DNA of 64,000 bases, from contig NZ_CP043538.1 in the NCBI RefSeq assembly GCF_000364445.2, positions 3,231,612 to 3,295,611 on the forward strand, given 5' to 3'. Under the pieces are notes generated by a model. That model was not told the origin of the DNA. It made no database searches and worked only from the letters and a program-made list of their open reading frames with translations. The DNA is from Methylobacterium mesophilicum SR1.6/6 (GTDB lineage Bacteria; Pseudomonadota; Alphaproteobacteria; Rhizobiales; Beijerinckiaceae). The position numbers and the translations under genes were made by a program. Below, piece after piece: positions 55,543 through 63,994 of the stretch (position 1 is the first letter of the stretch; every line of letters begins with the position of its first letter).

Positions 55543-56805
55543 ATGTCCGATTTGTCGCGTCGTAGCTGGCTCGGCCTCGCTGGCGCCCTGGCGGCCGTGG
55601 GGCCCGCTGCCGCCGTGCCCGACCGGTTCGACCTGCTGATCAAGGGCGGGGAGGTCATCGACCCGAGCCAGTCGCTGCGGGCGAAGCGCGACGTCGGGAT
55701 CCGCTTCGGTGTGGTGGCCGCCCTCGAGCCAGATATTCCCGCTGAACGCGCCAAGCAGACGATTGATGCCTCTGGCAAGCTCGTGCTGCCGGGACTCGTC
55801 GATCTGCACGCTCACACCTATCCCTACGGCTCGGCGATCGGCATCCCAGCCGACGAGACCGTCCCGTTCTCGGGGGTGACCACGGTGGTCTCGGCAGGCG
55901 ACGCGGGAGCCAACAACATCGCGGCGCTCCGGCGCCACATCGCGGCCCAGACACGCACGCGGATGTTCGCCTTCATCCACATCGCCAACAACGGCCTGTC
56001 GGCCTTTCCGGTGGCCGAGCTGTACAACCTCGACAATGCGCAGGTGGAGGCCTGCGCCCTGGCGATCGCCGAGAACCCGGACTTCGCCATCGGCGCCAAG
56101 GTCCGGATGTCCGAAAATGTCATCTTCAAGCATGGGGCCGAACCGCTGAAGCGCGCCATCCAGGCCTGCGAGATGTCGGGGCGGCCGGCGAAGGTGATGG
56201 TCCATATCGGCGGCGTCGAGACGCCGGCGCTGATGAGCCAGATCCTCGATCTGCTGCGGCCGGGCGATATCCTCACGCATTGCTACTCGGGTGCGCCCAA
56301 CAGCGCCGGTCAGTTCACGAACATCGTCCAGGACGGCAAGTTGCTGCCGGCTGCCCTGGAGGCCAAGCGGCGGGGCGTCGTGTTCGACATCGGCCACGGC
56401 GGCGGTTCGTTCGACTTCACCGTCGCCGAAGCTGCGATCGCGCAGGGTGCGCCGCCCGACACGATCTCCTCGGATCTGCATGTCTTCTCCGGCAACACCC
56501 CCGGCATGCCCTTCCTTCCGGTGGTGATGAGCAAGTTCCTGCCGCTGGGCTTCAGCCTGGAGCAGGTGATCGCGATGGCGACCCACAAGCCCGCCGGCAT
56601 CATCGACAGGGTGCCGAAGCTCGGAACTCTGCAAGTGGGCGCGCCCGGCGATGTCTCGGTGATGGAGTGGGTCGAGCGCCCGCTCTCGATGGTGGACACG
56701 CGCAACAACCGACGCGACGGCAAGGGCTTTCTGGCGCCGGTGCAGACAGTCAACAACGGTGTGCCGTTCGGCCGTCCCTATCAGTCACCCTTCTCCGTCC
56801 GCTGA
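55543..56805 (+). CDS. Tat-exported amidohydrolase/deacetylase-family metallohydrolase
   Basis: 420 aa from the ATG at 55543 (GAGGGAGG upstream). The leader SRRSWLGLAGALAAVGPAAA is a Tat-type signal, so the folded metalloenzyme is exported. The catalytic part has GKLVLPGLVDLHAHTYPYG (His89, His91), KVMVHIGGVETPALMSQILD, LTHCYSGAPNS, VFDIGHGGGSFDF and the late Asp in DTISSDLHVFSG. The family covers deacetylases, dihydroorotase-like and D-aminoacylase-like enzymes. It is monocistronic. It is a distant relative of the cytoplasmic amidohydrolase at 45156-46439; the substrate is unknown. Confidence 0.88.
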   Translation: MSDLSRRSWLGLAGALAAVGPAAAVPDRFDLLIKGGEVIDPSQSLRAKRDVGIRFGVVAALEPDIPAERAKQTIDASGKLVLPGLVDLHAHTYPYGSAIGIPADETVPFSGVTTVVSAGDAGANNIAALRRHIAAQTRTRMFAFIHIANNGLSAFPVAELYNLDNAQVEACALAIAENPDFAIGAKVRMSENVIFKHGAEPLKRAIQACEMSGRPAKVMVHIGGVETPALMSQILDLLRPGDILTHCYSGAPNSAGQFTNIVQDGKLLPAALEAKRRGVVFDIGHGGGSFDFTVAEAAIAQGAPPDTISSDLHVFSGNTPGMPFLPVVMSKFLPLGFSLEQVIAMATHKPAGIIDRVPKLGTLQVGAPGDVSVMEWVERPLSMVDTRNNRRDGKGFLAPVQTVNNGVPFGRPYQSPFSVR

Positions 56806-56897
56806 ACGCTGCGCGAGGTGAAGGCGATTGCCCTCGGCGGCGGAAAAGGCGGTGCGACGCTTCCGGATCGTCGGGATCTTTAGGATCAGGCGGCCTC

Positions 56898-57232
56898 AGC
56901 CCGGGAATCGGGCAAGCCGGCCCAGTGCGAAGGCGACGTCGAAGACGGCGCGTAGCGTCGAGGTGCGGTTTGCGTCGGTGTGACGGATCGGGCGGCAGCC
57001 GTGGGTGCTCACCCGGTGGCGGGCTTCCTCGGCGTAGTGCCGTCCGTCGTCGATCAGGTGGTCGGCGCGGATCCGGACCCCGTGAGACAGGGCACCTCCG
57101 TCCTCGACGCAGTTCTCGGCGCGGCCGCGGGCCCGGCCGTGAGCGTGCTGCGCGCGCCCCGGCCACCGCGTTCGACGCCCCGCGGACCTGACGGCTCGGA
57201 TCGCCGGTCAGGCCGCCCAGCGCGATCCGCGT
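56898..57232 (-). pseudogene. Decayed coding remnant, family not determined
   Basis: Two minus-strand frames read like protein with GC-rich third positions: LNGGTRIALGGLTGDPSRQV, slightly like the end of a CoxM-type FAD subunit, then, in a different frame, ENCVEDGGALSHGVRIRADH continuing to GRLARFPG and a stop at 56898. There is no start codon for the second part. A frameshifted remnant is the simplest reading; the family is uncertain. Confidence 0.3.
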
Positions 57233-57461
57233 GCCGCCGTTCAGGTGGCGGGACGCGCTTTGCGCGCTTCGCGAAGCTGATCAAGAGAGTTCAAAGGCAG
57301 GTTCGATGCACTGCTGTGCCAATCGCGTCGCCGAGCAGCCTACGCAGAGTTGCAACGTACTGTAATACCACACTCGGTATTGCAGCGTGTTGCGAGCCGT
57401 GTCGGACACGTTACGGGCAATGAAAAACCCGCCAAGTCATTGACAGGGCGGGCAGAACCGA

Positions 57462-57506
57462 TGGTAGCGAGGGAGGGATTTGAACCCCCGACACAAGGAT
57501 TATGAT
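57462..57506 (-). other. tRNA 3' fragment forming the attachment-site end (att) of an integrated element
   Basis: Read on the minus strand this is the 3' half of a tRNA: anticodon CAT at 57504-57502, variable GTGTC, T arm GGGGG-TTCAAAT-CCCTC, acceptor CCTCGCT, A, CCA. Similarity stops just upstream of the anticodon loop; no D arm or 5' acceptor follows. It is therefore not a functional tRNA, but the host-side 3' part left when an element inserted into a CAT-anticodon tRNA (Met or Ile2). The integrase gene lies on the element side, 170 bp away. Confidence 0.8.
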
Positions 57507-57524
57507 TTCTATTGTTCCCGCCCC

Positions 57525-57670
57525 GCAGCCCGAGATCGAGACGTAGACGGTTAACGGCGGGAGCCCGGAAATGCTTGAGAATGCTGGGGATTGCCTTAAC
57601 GGCGCGGTGACGCGCGGGGGTGTACAGGGCACGGAGGATCTCGGGCTGCGCAGCCCGAGAGCAGCCCGAG
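57525..57670. repeat. Repeated GCAGCCCGAG sites between att and integrase gene
   Basis: The 10-mer GCAGCCCGAG occurs at 57525-57534, 57650-57659 and 57661-57670, and inverted at 57640-57649; the inverted copy and the second direct copy make a perfect 20-bp palindrome with no spacer. The spacing between the att core and the int start fits arm-type integrase sites or an autoregulatory operator. Confidence 0.65.
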
Positions 57671-57678
57671 TTGGTCCA

Positions 57679-59232
57679 ATGGCCGTCCGTCTGAGCAAGA
57701 CACACGTCGACAAAGCCCTTAAGGACGTCGCTGGTGGCGCGCTGACATACGATCTCATCGACGCCCAGCAGCCCGGCTTGTTGCTGCGTGTCGGCCCCCG
57801 CGGGGCGCGATGGGCGTTCAAGATCGTCCGTTCGAAGACCACATACCGGCTTACGCTCGGGTCCCCTCCCGGCCTGACGCTGGACGAGGCTCGCGAGATC
57901 GTCGCGGCCGCACAACGGCACGTTGCCAACCGGACCGCGATCCCCGACGACAGGTTCCTGGAGGGCGAGTTTATCAGGCTCGGGAAGGTCGCGCCGAAGC
58001 CGGCCCCGCCGCCCCGTGACCCAGCCCTCGTCGCCGAGCGCGAGCGCAGCATCGCGGACATCCCGTTCTGGACCTGGGAGACCGCGAGGGCCGAGTACCT
58101 AGCCGAGGTGAAGCGGACCCTCCGCGAGGCGACCTGGAAGGACTACTCGGCGAAGCTCGGATCCCCGGAGTTGGCAATCGTCTCCGGCAAGGCCGTCCGA
58201 CGCATCAGCCTGGAGGACCTTGCCGGCGTCGTCTACGAGGTCCACCGCTCCGGCCGGGAGACGCACGCTGTCAACCTGGCTTCGGCGTTGAGGCCCATGT
58301 GGCGATGGATGTGGCAGCCGCACATCAGGACCCGCAGCGGCATCGGCATCGAGGGCGTGGGCGCCGACATGTCGAAGCTAGCCGCGCCCCCGAAGTCGTC
58401 GGCCCGCAAGGTCCGCTCTAACGGGAAGATCGCCGGGCGCTACGTCGCGACCGCCGGCGAGATCGGCACGGTCATCGGCGTGGCCCGGGTCGGAATCCTC
58501 GACCCGACCGTCAGCCTCGCCCTTGAGCTGCTGGTCCTGACGGCGCAGCGCCGGCGCCCGGTCGTCGATGCGCGCGTCGAGGACTTCGTGCCGTGGTCGG
58601 AGGTTCCGGGCTGGGGCGTCTGGTCGATGGGTCCTGCGCACCGGAAGACCGCGGACAAGCGCGACGACCAGTCCCGGCACGCGCTGCCGCTCCCGCCGGC
58701 GCTGTGGCTGCGGATCGCCCAGCAGCTGAAGGCCTGCAGCGAGCGCGGCCTTGAGCACCTCTTCCCTCAGATCCGCGCATGGAAGCTCGGGGACACCGTC
58801 GGTGGCCACATGAACGAGGCCGGGTTGAACCACCGCTTGCTCGACCTCGGCGTGAAGGCCTCCCCGCACGACATCCGCCGCGGGTTCTCCACGCACGCGC
58901 AGAAGACCCTCCGGCTGCCTCGCGACAGCGTGAAGTTGGTCATGGACCACAACGAGGGGATCAGCTCGGACGACGTCCTCGAAGGGCACTACACTCAGGA
59001 CGACCGCCTCGACTTGAAGCGACCCGTGATGGAGCGGTGGCTCGCCTGGTGCGACGAGCAGGCCGCGGCGGCGGCCGCGGGATTCCCGCCGCTGCCCGAG
59101 CTCGCGGCTGAGATTTCAGCCCGCCGGCGCGCCCGGGAGAAGGATGGCAAGGCCAAGAGCGCGGCGAAGGCGGCGGCGAAGAAGGCTGCCGAGGCCGCGG
59201 CCGCCGATGACGATAAAGATCTTGCAGCATAG
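57679..59232 (+). CDS. int: Site-specific tyrosine recombinase (integrase)
   Basis: 517 aa from the ATG at 57679. The N-terminal arm-binding part includes GALTYDLIDAQQPGLLLRVG and TTYRLTLGSPPGLTLDEA, typical of P4/Sfi-type integrases. The catalytic residues fit Arg291 (LTAQRRRPV), HDIRR (His397, Arg400), His424 and nucleophile Tyr438 in GHYTQD. The C-terminal 60 residues are alanine/lysine-rich (GKAKSAAKAAAKKAAEAAAA). It should integrate and excise the element at the tRNA site next to it. The gene lies at the left end of the element and reads inward. Confidence 0.9.
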   Translation: MAVRLSKTHVDKALKDVAGGALTYDLIDAQQPGLLLRVGPRGARWAFKIVRSKTTYRLTLGSPPGLTLDEAREIVAAAQRHVANRTAIPDDRFLEGEFIRLGKVAPKPAPPPRDPALVAERERSIADIPFWTWETARAEYLAEVKRTLREATWKDYSAKLGSPELAIVSGKAVRRISLEDLAGVVYEVHRSGRETHAVNLASALRPMWRWMWQPHIRTRSGIGIEGVGADMSKLAAPPKSSARKVRSNGKIAGRYVATAGEIGTVIGVARVGILDPTVSLALELLVLTAQRRRPVVDARVEDFVPWSEVPGWGVWSMGPAHRKTADKRDDQSRHALPLPPALWLRIAQQLKACSERGLEHLFPQIRAWKLGDTVGGHMNEAGLNHRLLDLGVKASPHDIRRGFSTHAQKTLRLPRDSVKLVMDHNEGISSDDVLEGHYTQDDRLDLKRPVMERWLAWCDEQAAAAAAGFPPLPELAAEISARRRAREKDGKAKSAAKAAAKKAAEAAAADDDKDLAA

Positions 59233-59404
59233 CCCAGGGATACGTCAACCACCCCGCTGGCCTATCCTTGCGGGCTGCCCCGGCTTGAGCCATCCTGCAC
59301 CCATGAGCACCGCCTTCCTCCTAGCGAAACGCCTGTTGGCCTGAGCCAACCCATCGTCCGGAAATCCGGACACGCGCGTTCGACTATGAGAGGGGGGCTT
59401 CCCC

Positions 59405-59983
59405 ATGACGACCTTTTTCACCGCGGACAGCCACGTTGGGCATGCCGGCATGCTGAGCGATCGCATGGGCAGGCCGAGGCCGTTCCGGACAGTCGAGGAG
59501 ATGGACGAGCACCTTGTGTCTGCATGGAACAACCGTGTGAAGCGGAACGACACGGTCTGGCATCTCGGTGACTTCAGCTACGGGGCGAGCCGTGCGCATG
59601 CCCGTGCCATCTTCGACCGCCTCAACGGGCGGAAGCTCCTGATCCGGGGCAACCACGACGCGCGGTCGGAGGCCCTCCCGTGGGCCGAACCGGTCCGGGA
59701 CGTGGCCCGCATCACCGTGCAGGATGCCGGCATGCCGAAGGCGGTCGACCTGTGGCTCAGCCACTACGCACACATCACGTGGGAGGGCCGACATCGCGGC
59801 CGCATCCATCTCTTCGGGCACAGCCACGGGGCGATCCCACCGACCGCGCAGTCATGCGACGTCGGCGTGGATTGCTGGGTCTTCCGGCCGGTGACGATCC
59901 CCGAGATCCTCGAACTGCTCGCCGACGTGGCGGCGCGGGAGGCCGGGGCCGCCGCCGTCGTCCAGATGGCGGAGGCGGCCTGA
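59405..59983 (+). CDS. Calcineurin-like metallophosphoesterase (phage type)
   Basis: 192 aa with the five-block dimetal motif in order: TADSHVGH (Asp8, His10), HLGDFSYG, IRGNHDAR, LSHYAHITW and LFGHSHGAIP. The alphaproteobacterial phages I know often carry such short metallophosphatases. It hydrolyses phosphomonoesters or cyclic phosphodiesters; the substrate is unknown. It begins 173 bp after int on the same strand. The intervening segment holds no gene. Confidence 0.88.
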   Translation: MTTFFTADSHVGHAGMLSDRMGRPRPFRTVEEMDEHLVSAWNNRVKRNDTVWHLGDFSYGASRAHARAIFDRLNGRKLLIRGNHDARSEALPWAEPVRDVARITVQDAGMPKAVDLWLSHYAHITWEGRHRGRIHLFGHSHGAIPPTAQSCDVGVDCWVFRPVTIPEILELLADVAAREAGAAAVVQMAEAA

Positions 59984-59984
59984 C

Positions 59985-60242
59985 ATGTGGGGCGACCACT
60001 CATACTCCGAGCCCCCGGCCGGCGCGGTGACTTGCCTGTCGTGCGGCCTCGTCTCGATCGGGATGACCAGGGCCGAGACGGAGGCACGCGTCGCACGCGT
60101 GAATTCCCGGTTGCTGCCGGGCGAGGAGCCTATCGGGCTCGACTATTTCACGTGCTGCCGCGCCCCCCGGTACCGGCCCGCCCGGATCGGGGACGTGCCG
60201 GACGGGGCGACGATGGGCTACGTGCTGGCCGAGGGCGTTTAG
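59985..60242 (+). CDS. Small cysteine-containing protein, unknown
   Basis: 85 aa beginning MWGDHSYSEPPAGAVTCLSCG; the CxxC pair and a later CC suggest a small zinc-binding or thiol protein. The ATG is 1 bp after the phosphoesterase stop, so it is co-translated. It overlaps the convergent minus-strand gene by 4 bp. No known family recognised; typical of small accessory genes in phages. Confidence 0.65.
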   Translation: MWGDHSYSEPPAGAVTCLSCGLVSIGMTRAETEARVARVNSRLLPGEEPIGLDYFTCCRAPRYRPARIGDVPDGATMGYVLAEGV

Positions 60243-61321
60243 CAGCGTGCAGCCTTCCTGGCGGCCTTGAGCTCATCGGGCGTCGGGGGGACATTCCCGA
60301 CGCTGCGCCACCCGGCGTCCGTGACCCGGGCGTACGTGTTCCGCTTCGGGATCCCAGGCACGATCAGGCGGTCCTCGACGGCGTAGACCGCCTCCCATCC
60401 GCCGAGAGAGGTCACCAGACTTCCGTCAGGGTTCGGTTTTAGGTTCGGGCACACCCGGTGCTCCGGCTCCTGCACGCCCACAGCCATCAGCAACCGGGAT
60501 GCGTTACCAACGGTCAGGCTGCCGTTGACGACATGCATACCGACCGCACGGTCAACCATGTGCTCCTCGGTATGCTCCATCGAGGAGGCCAGCCGCTCCC
60601 AGTCCACGTCGGTGGCGAGGTCGACTGCGTGGTGCCATTGGCCCAGTGCGCCGCTGATCCACTGAGCCTTGAGGCCGGTGACCTCCTCGACTTTGCGGAC
60701 AAAGGGCAGGTCAGCACAGGCCGGCGTGCTGAGATGGAGCTCCCAGATCCTCGGTGAAGTCTGCGGCTGGAAGCGACCGCCGACACGGTTGAGCGTCACC
60801 GGGAACGCGATTGAGCGAGGCTTGTACGGGGCATCCGGATCCTGCAGCGCGCCGAGGCCCGCCAGGTACTCGTTCGAGATGCCGGATGCGACCAGGCGCT
60901 CCATCGCGTCGGGTTCAGTCGACGGCGCCTCCTCGGCCTTGGCCTTGGCAGCGGCCTTGGCCTCCCGCGCGGCGGCCTTGGCTTCCCGCGCCTCCGCCTT
61001 CGCCACGGCGGCACGCTCCTCCCTGCGCTCGCGCCTCTTCACGGCCAGCGGGCTCGGCGGCGAGAGGGCGCCCTCGAAGATCCCGGACACCACGACATGC
61101 AGCGGCGTGCCCGGCGGCGGGGGCGCCGGACGCTGGCGCTCGCCCTTCCGCTGGACGGGCAGCCTGTCGAACAGGCTGTCCATCGGCGGGGGCGGTTCGG
61201 CCTTGGGGCGCCGCACGATCGGGAGCTCGATCTCGCCGACGTAGCGGGCGGCCTGCGCCTCGGCGATCCAGGCGGACAGGACCTCGGGCGGCGTGCCGAC
61301 TTTGAAGACCTCGCGGGCCAT
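60239..61321 (-). CDS. Phage hypothetical protein with Ala/Lys-rich central coiled coil
   Basis: 360 aa from the ATG at 61321. Residues 1-100 are globular with proline-rich breaks (RRPKAEPPPPMDSLFDRL), 105-150 form a strongly charged Ala/Arg/Glu coiled coil (KAEAREAKAAAREAKAAAKA), and the C-terminal 200 residues are globular (SIAFPVTLNRVGGRFQPQT, ISGALGQWHHAVDLATDVDW). It overlaps the next upstream gene at its start. No known fold recognised. It belongs to the minus-strand early-type block of the element. Confidence 0.7.
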   Translation of the reverse strand: MAREVFKVGTPPEVLSAWIAEAQAARYVGEIELPIVRRPKAEPPPPMDSLFDRLPVQRKGERQRPAPPPPGTPLHVVVSGIFEGALSPPSPLAVKRRERREERAAVAKAEAREAKAAAREAKAAAKAKAEEAPSTEPDAMERLVASGISNEYLAGLGALQDPDAPYKPRSIAFPVTLNRVGGRFQPQTSPRIWELHLSTPACADLPFVRKVEEVTGLKAQWISGALGQWHHAVDLATDVDWERLASSMEHTEEHMVDRAVGMHVVNGSLTVGNASRLLMAVGVQEPEHRVCPNLKPNPDGSLVTSLGGWEAVYAVEDRLIVPGIPKRNTYARVTDAGWRSVGNVPPTPDELKAARKAARC

Positions 61322-61680
61322 CAGCGCTTCCTCCCGGCTTCGTACAGCAGGACGCCTAGGTCCCCGTAGAGCCGCTGAGCCTCGCGGGACTGCGAGGCCA
61401 GATCGAGGGCACGCTGGTGCAGCAGCTCCCTCAACACAGGCCAGACCCAATCGGGGATCGGGCGACCGTTGAACTTCGCCGTGCTGTCTTCAGGCGGCTC
61501 CATCATCCACCTGAACGGGAGCCGGGGATCGATGCTCGCGACGGGGCCGTCTGGGTGGTGGGGGCCCAGCATCTTGGCTAGGGGGCGCTTCCACTCGGCG
61601 CCGAGGAGCAGGCGCGCGGCCTGCTCCAGCGTGCGGCGGTCCAGCGCCTCGGGTGGCAGGAGGCGGGTGCGGCGGGCCAT
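61321..61680 (-). CDS. Phage hypothetical protein, small
   Basis: 119 aa from the ATG at 61680, coupled at both ends to neighbours (start shares a base with the upstream stop, stop with the downstream ATG). It contains ARLLLGAEWKRPLAKMLGPH and WVWPVLRELLHQRALDLASQ with many Trp and Leu residues, suggesting a helical globular protein. No family recognised. The tight overlaps indicate it is real and translated with its neighbours. Confidence 0.65.
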   Translation of the reverse strand: MARRTRLLPPEALDRRTLEQAARLLLGAEWKRPLAKMLGPHHPDGPVASIDPRLPFRWMMEPPEDSTAKFNGRPIPDWVWPVLRELLHQRALDLASQSREAQRLYGDLGVLLYEAGRKR

Positions 61681-62363
61681 CAGTTGGACCTTGCCCGGGT
61701 GATGGCTTCCTCGCGCGTGAGTACCCCTACCGAGGAGAACCCCGCGAACTTGCCGTCCTTGACGCGCAGCTGGTCCCACGTCCCGCTGGAGTCCCTGTAG
61801 ACGACGGGTACGCCGGGCCGGATCAGGCCCGCCTTGCGGAGGTCATCGATGACCCCCGATGCGTCGTTGCTGACCGAGCGGCCGCCGCGGTCGAGATCGA
61901 CGACGAGGACGACGTCGAGCAGGTCCTCGACGGTGTAGTCGCTGCGGGTCGTGAACAAGTCACGGGGCCGCGCCGCGCCGTTCGCCCGGCAGATCGGTCC
62001 TATGCCGTGGCGGACGCTGATGTGGTCGGTGAGCCGGCGGCCGCAGCACGAGCAGTGCGTCGGCGGGGTCGGGTTCGTGACAACGGTGAGCCGCGCGCCG
62101 GCGTTCGCCTGCTGCTGTTGGGCGACCTGCTGGACCATCGGCACCGGCACCGGCATCGCGGCCAGCTGCCGGCGCAGGTCGACGGCGTGCAGCCGGAGCG
62201 CCTCGACGCTGTCCTGCGTGGCCTTCGTCGCCCCGATGCCGGCCGCGGCGCGGTCGACTTCACGCTGGATGAGGCCCTGAAGGTGCTCCGTGCCCTCGAT
62301 CATGTCGAGCAGGTCAGCACGGTCCTGCTCCAAATCCGAAGCGGGCTGGTTTTTGTTGAGCAT
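61680..62363 (-). CDS. Phage protein with DUF6011-like zinc finger
   Basis: 227 aa. Residues 1-90 are helical with a glutamine-rich turn (MVQQVAQQQQANAG). A zinc-ribbon-like motif follows, CSCCGRRLTDHISVRHGIGP with ICR, which matches my recollection of the DUF6011 pattern (CxxCGRxLxDxxSxxxGxGPxC). The C-terminus resembles a small alpha/beta domain (YTVEDLLDVVLVVDLDRGG). DUF6011 occurs in phage and plasmid proteins linked to DNA metabolism. It is 96 bp after the gene upstream. Confidence 0.7.
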   Translation of the reverse strand: MLNKNQPASDLEQDRADLLDMIEGTEHLQGLIQREVDRAAAGIGATKATQDSVEALRLHAVDLRRQLAAMPVPVPMVQQVAQQQQANAGARLTVVTNPTPPTHCSCCGRRLTDHISVRHGIGPICRANGAARPRDLFTTRSDYTVEDLLDVVLVVDLDRGGRSVSNDASGVIDDLRKAGLIRPGVPVVYRDSSGTWDQLRVKDGKFAGFSSVGVLTREEAITRARSN

Positions 62364-62459
62364 GGTGATTGGGGTCCCTTCGCTGGGGGTAGGCCGGCAG
62401 CGCCAGCCGATTGCGCGGGTGAGTGAGGAGGCCGGGGGTCGGACCCGGCTGGTATCGGC

Positions 62460-63221
62460 TCACTCGGCGGCGAGCAGCTCTCCGACGGGGAGCCCGGCGC
62501 GGATCGCCGCGAGCATGCGGACCATCCCAGCGATGTCGCCCGCCCCCTTGAGGATCTCGACCGGCAAGTCGATCCGGCCGTGACGGATCGCGGCCTTGAT
62601 GGCGGCCTTCCGCTCCGCGGTGGGCTTCATCGTGACGAGCTCGCCCGTCGCCGGGTTGCGGACATGCAGCCAGTACGTCCAGCCGCGCGATCGCCTATGG
62701 TGGTTCTCCTCGCCCTGCATCACGGCATCGAGGCCGAAGAGCTCCTCCTCGCCGCGGTCCGGGGCATATGCGCCGGGCAGGTCACCCGCGCCGTTGACGT
62801 CCTCTGGCGCCGGCAGGGAGACGCTCTCGCGGATCACGCGCTCCCAACCCCGGCACCGCTTGTCGAGGCGGCCAAGCTTGTAGCTGTAGCTGAGGTCGAT
62901 CTCGGGGACCTGCTCCGTGACGGGCTCCTGCTCGACCTCAGCCTGCTCGGCAGCGGCCGCCTTCGCGGCGGCAAGCCGGCGCCGCATCATGGCGCGGTCC
63001 GTGCGGCCGTAGCGGTCGTCGTACTCCCGGGTCAGCGTGCAGCGGAGCTCGCCCTCGGCGATGCACTCGCGCCAGTCGGCCCAGGCCGAGCGCATGGCGG
63101 CCGACAGGTGCTCGCGGACGGACGTGCCAGCCGACAGGGCGGCCTCGTAGGCCCGGGTCCACGTGACCTTCAGCAGCAGCGATTTGTCGATCGTGATGGG
63201 GGTGGCGGTAGCGGTGTTCAT
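62460..63221 (-). CDS. Phage hypothetical protein under a palindromic operator
   Basis: 253 aa from the ATG at 63221. The N-terminal half is helical and charged (MRSAWADWRECIAEGELRCT, RLAAAKAAAAEQAEVEQEPV), and the C-terminal half has KPTAERKAAIKAAIRHGRID. No known family recognised. It is the first gene after a 24-bp palindrome and a TTGACA element, so it probably heads the minus-strand operon 62460-60239. Confidence 0.65.
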   Translation of the reverse strand: MNTATATPITIDKSLLLKVTWTRAYEAALSAGTSVREHLSAAMRSAWADWRECIAEGELRCTLTREYDDRYGRTDRAMMRRRLAAAKAAAAEQAEVEQEPVTEQVPEIDLSYSYKLGRLDKRCRGWERVIRESVSLPAPEDVNGAGDLPGAYAPDRGEEELFGLDAVMQGEENHHRRSRGWTYWLHVRNPATGELVTMKPTAERKAAIKAAIRHGRIDLPVEILKGAGDIAGMVRMLAAIRAGLPVGELLAAE

Positions 63222-63264
63222 TATCGCGGTTTCCCTTCGATATGTGAGCCTGCAAGGCCTGCTC

Positions 63265-63288
63265 AACGTGCGTCGATGTACGCACGTT
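63265..63288. promoter_or_regulatory. 24-bp operator palindrome of the phage block
   Basis: AACGTGCGT-CGATGT-ACGCACGTT: perfect 9-bp arms around 6 bp. On the minus strand a TTGACA (63302-63297) lies 8 nt upstream, so the palindrome covers the expected -10 region. It probably binds a dimeric repressor of the operon starting at 63221. Confidence 0.7.
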
Positions 63289-63298
63289 TAAGGAGTTG

Positions 63299-63994
63299 TC
63301 AAGCTTCTCTGGCAATCTCCGCCAGCGCCCCATTCCGCGCCTTGGCCAGCCTCTTGGTCAGAGCGGCCGCTTCGCTGCGCAGGGGGTGCCGCGCGTATTG
63401 GGCGCGCTCCATGATGCTGAGGTTGCTCTTGGCGATGGCGGCCTGCTCGGCCCGCCACTCCAGGGCCGCCTGACGTGGGCTCGCCCCCGCGTGGCCGAGG
63501 CCTGGCACGAGGGGGCGCTCGACCTCGGCGACGACCCTTCGCGCTTCGATCACGAAGGGTGTGAGGTGGTCCACGGGCAGGCGGTCCGGCAGGGGGCGGC
63601 CGAGGAAGTCGTGCGTGCCGGCCTCGAAGCCGGAACGCACAAGCGAGACCTCGGCGGGCGAGTCGGTGATGGGCGGATCCGCAGGCCGGGCCTGCGCAGC
63701 GGCGAGGTCAGCCTCGGTTGGTAGGGCCTGCAGTAGGTCCTGCGCGGTCGTCCCGATCTGGGCGACGCCACCGTGCATCACGCAGAATGCACGAACCGCC
63801 TCGACGGGCATGCCGCCGTACAGGGCGGTTCCATTCCCGGGGGACACCTCCCGCCGGTAGGGCCCGATGGCGGAGTTTGCGGTCATCTCCGTATTGGGCG
63901 CCGTGACGATCGTCAGCCTGGGGCCGGGAGCGTGCACGGAGAACGTGACGCCGTCCTTGCACTTGACTTCGGTTGCGTGGAGCTCGCTGTCCAT
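63299..63994 (-). CDS. Phage hypothetical protein
   Basis: 231 aa complete inside the window (ATG at 63994, stop near 63299). The N-terminus reads MDSELHATEVKCKDGVTFSV; later segments include AFCVMHGGVAQIGTTAQDLL and a charged C-terminal helix (AALTKRLAKARNGALAEIAR). No recognised domain. It is separated from the next gene by the operator palindrome and ends within the TTGACA element, so it may belong to another transcript that also reads through. Confidence 0.6.
   Translation of the reverse strand: MDSELHATEVKCKDGVTFSVHAPGPRLTIVTAPNTEMTANSAIGPYRREVSPGNGTALYGGMPVEAVRAFCVMHGGVAQIGTTAQDLLQALPTEADLAAAQARPADPPITDSPAEVSLVRSGFEAGTHDFLGRPLPDRLPVDHLTPFVIEARRVVAEVERPLVPGLGHAGASPRQAALEWRAEQAAIAKSNLSIMERAQYARHPLRSEAAALTKRLAKARNGALAEIAREA

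Noticed and set aside
57462..57540. A complete tRNA gene on the minus strand
   Set aside because: Only the anticodon-to-CCA half is present; there is no D arm or matching 5' acceptor, so it was taken as an attachment-site fragment.
57525..57670. A CRISPR array
   Set aside because: The repeat is only 10 bp, spacing is irregular and one copy is inverted; no cas genes are present.
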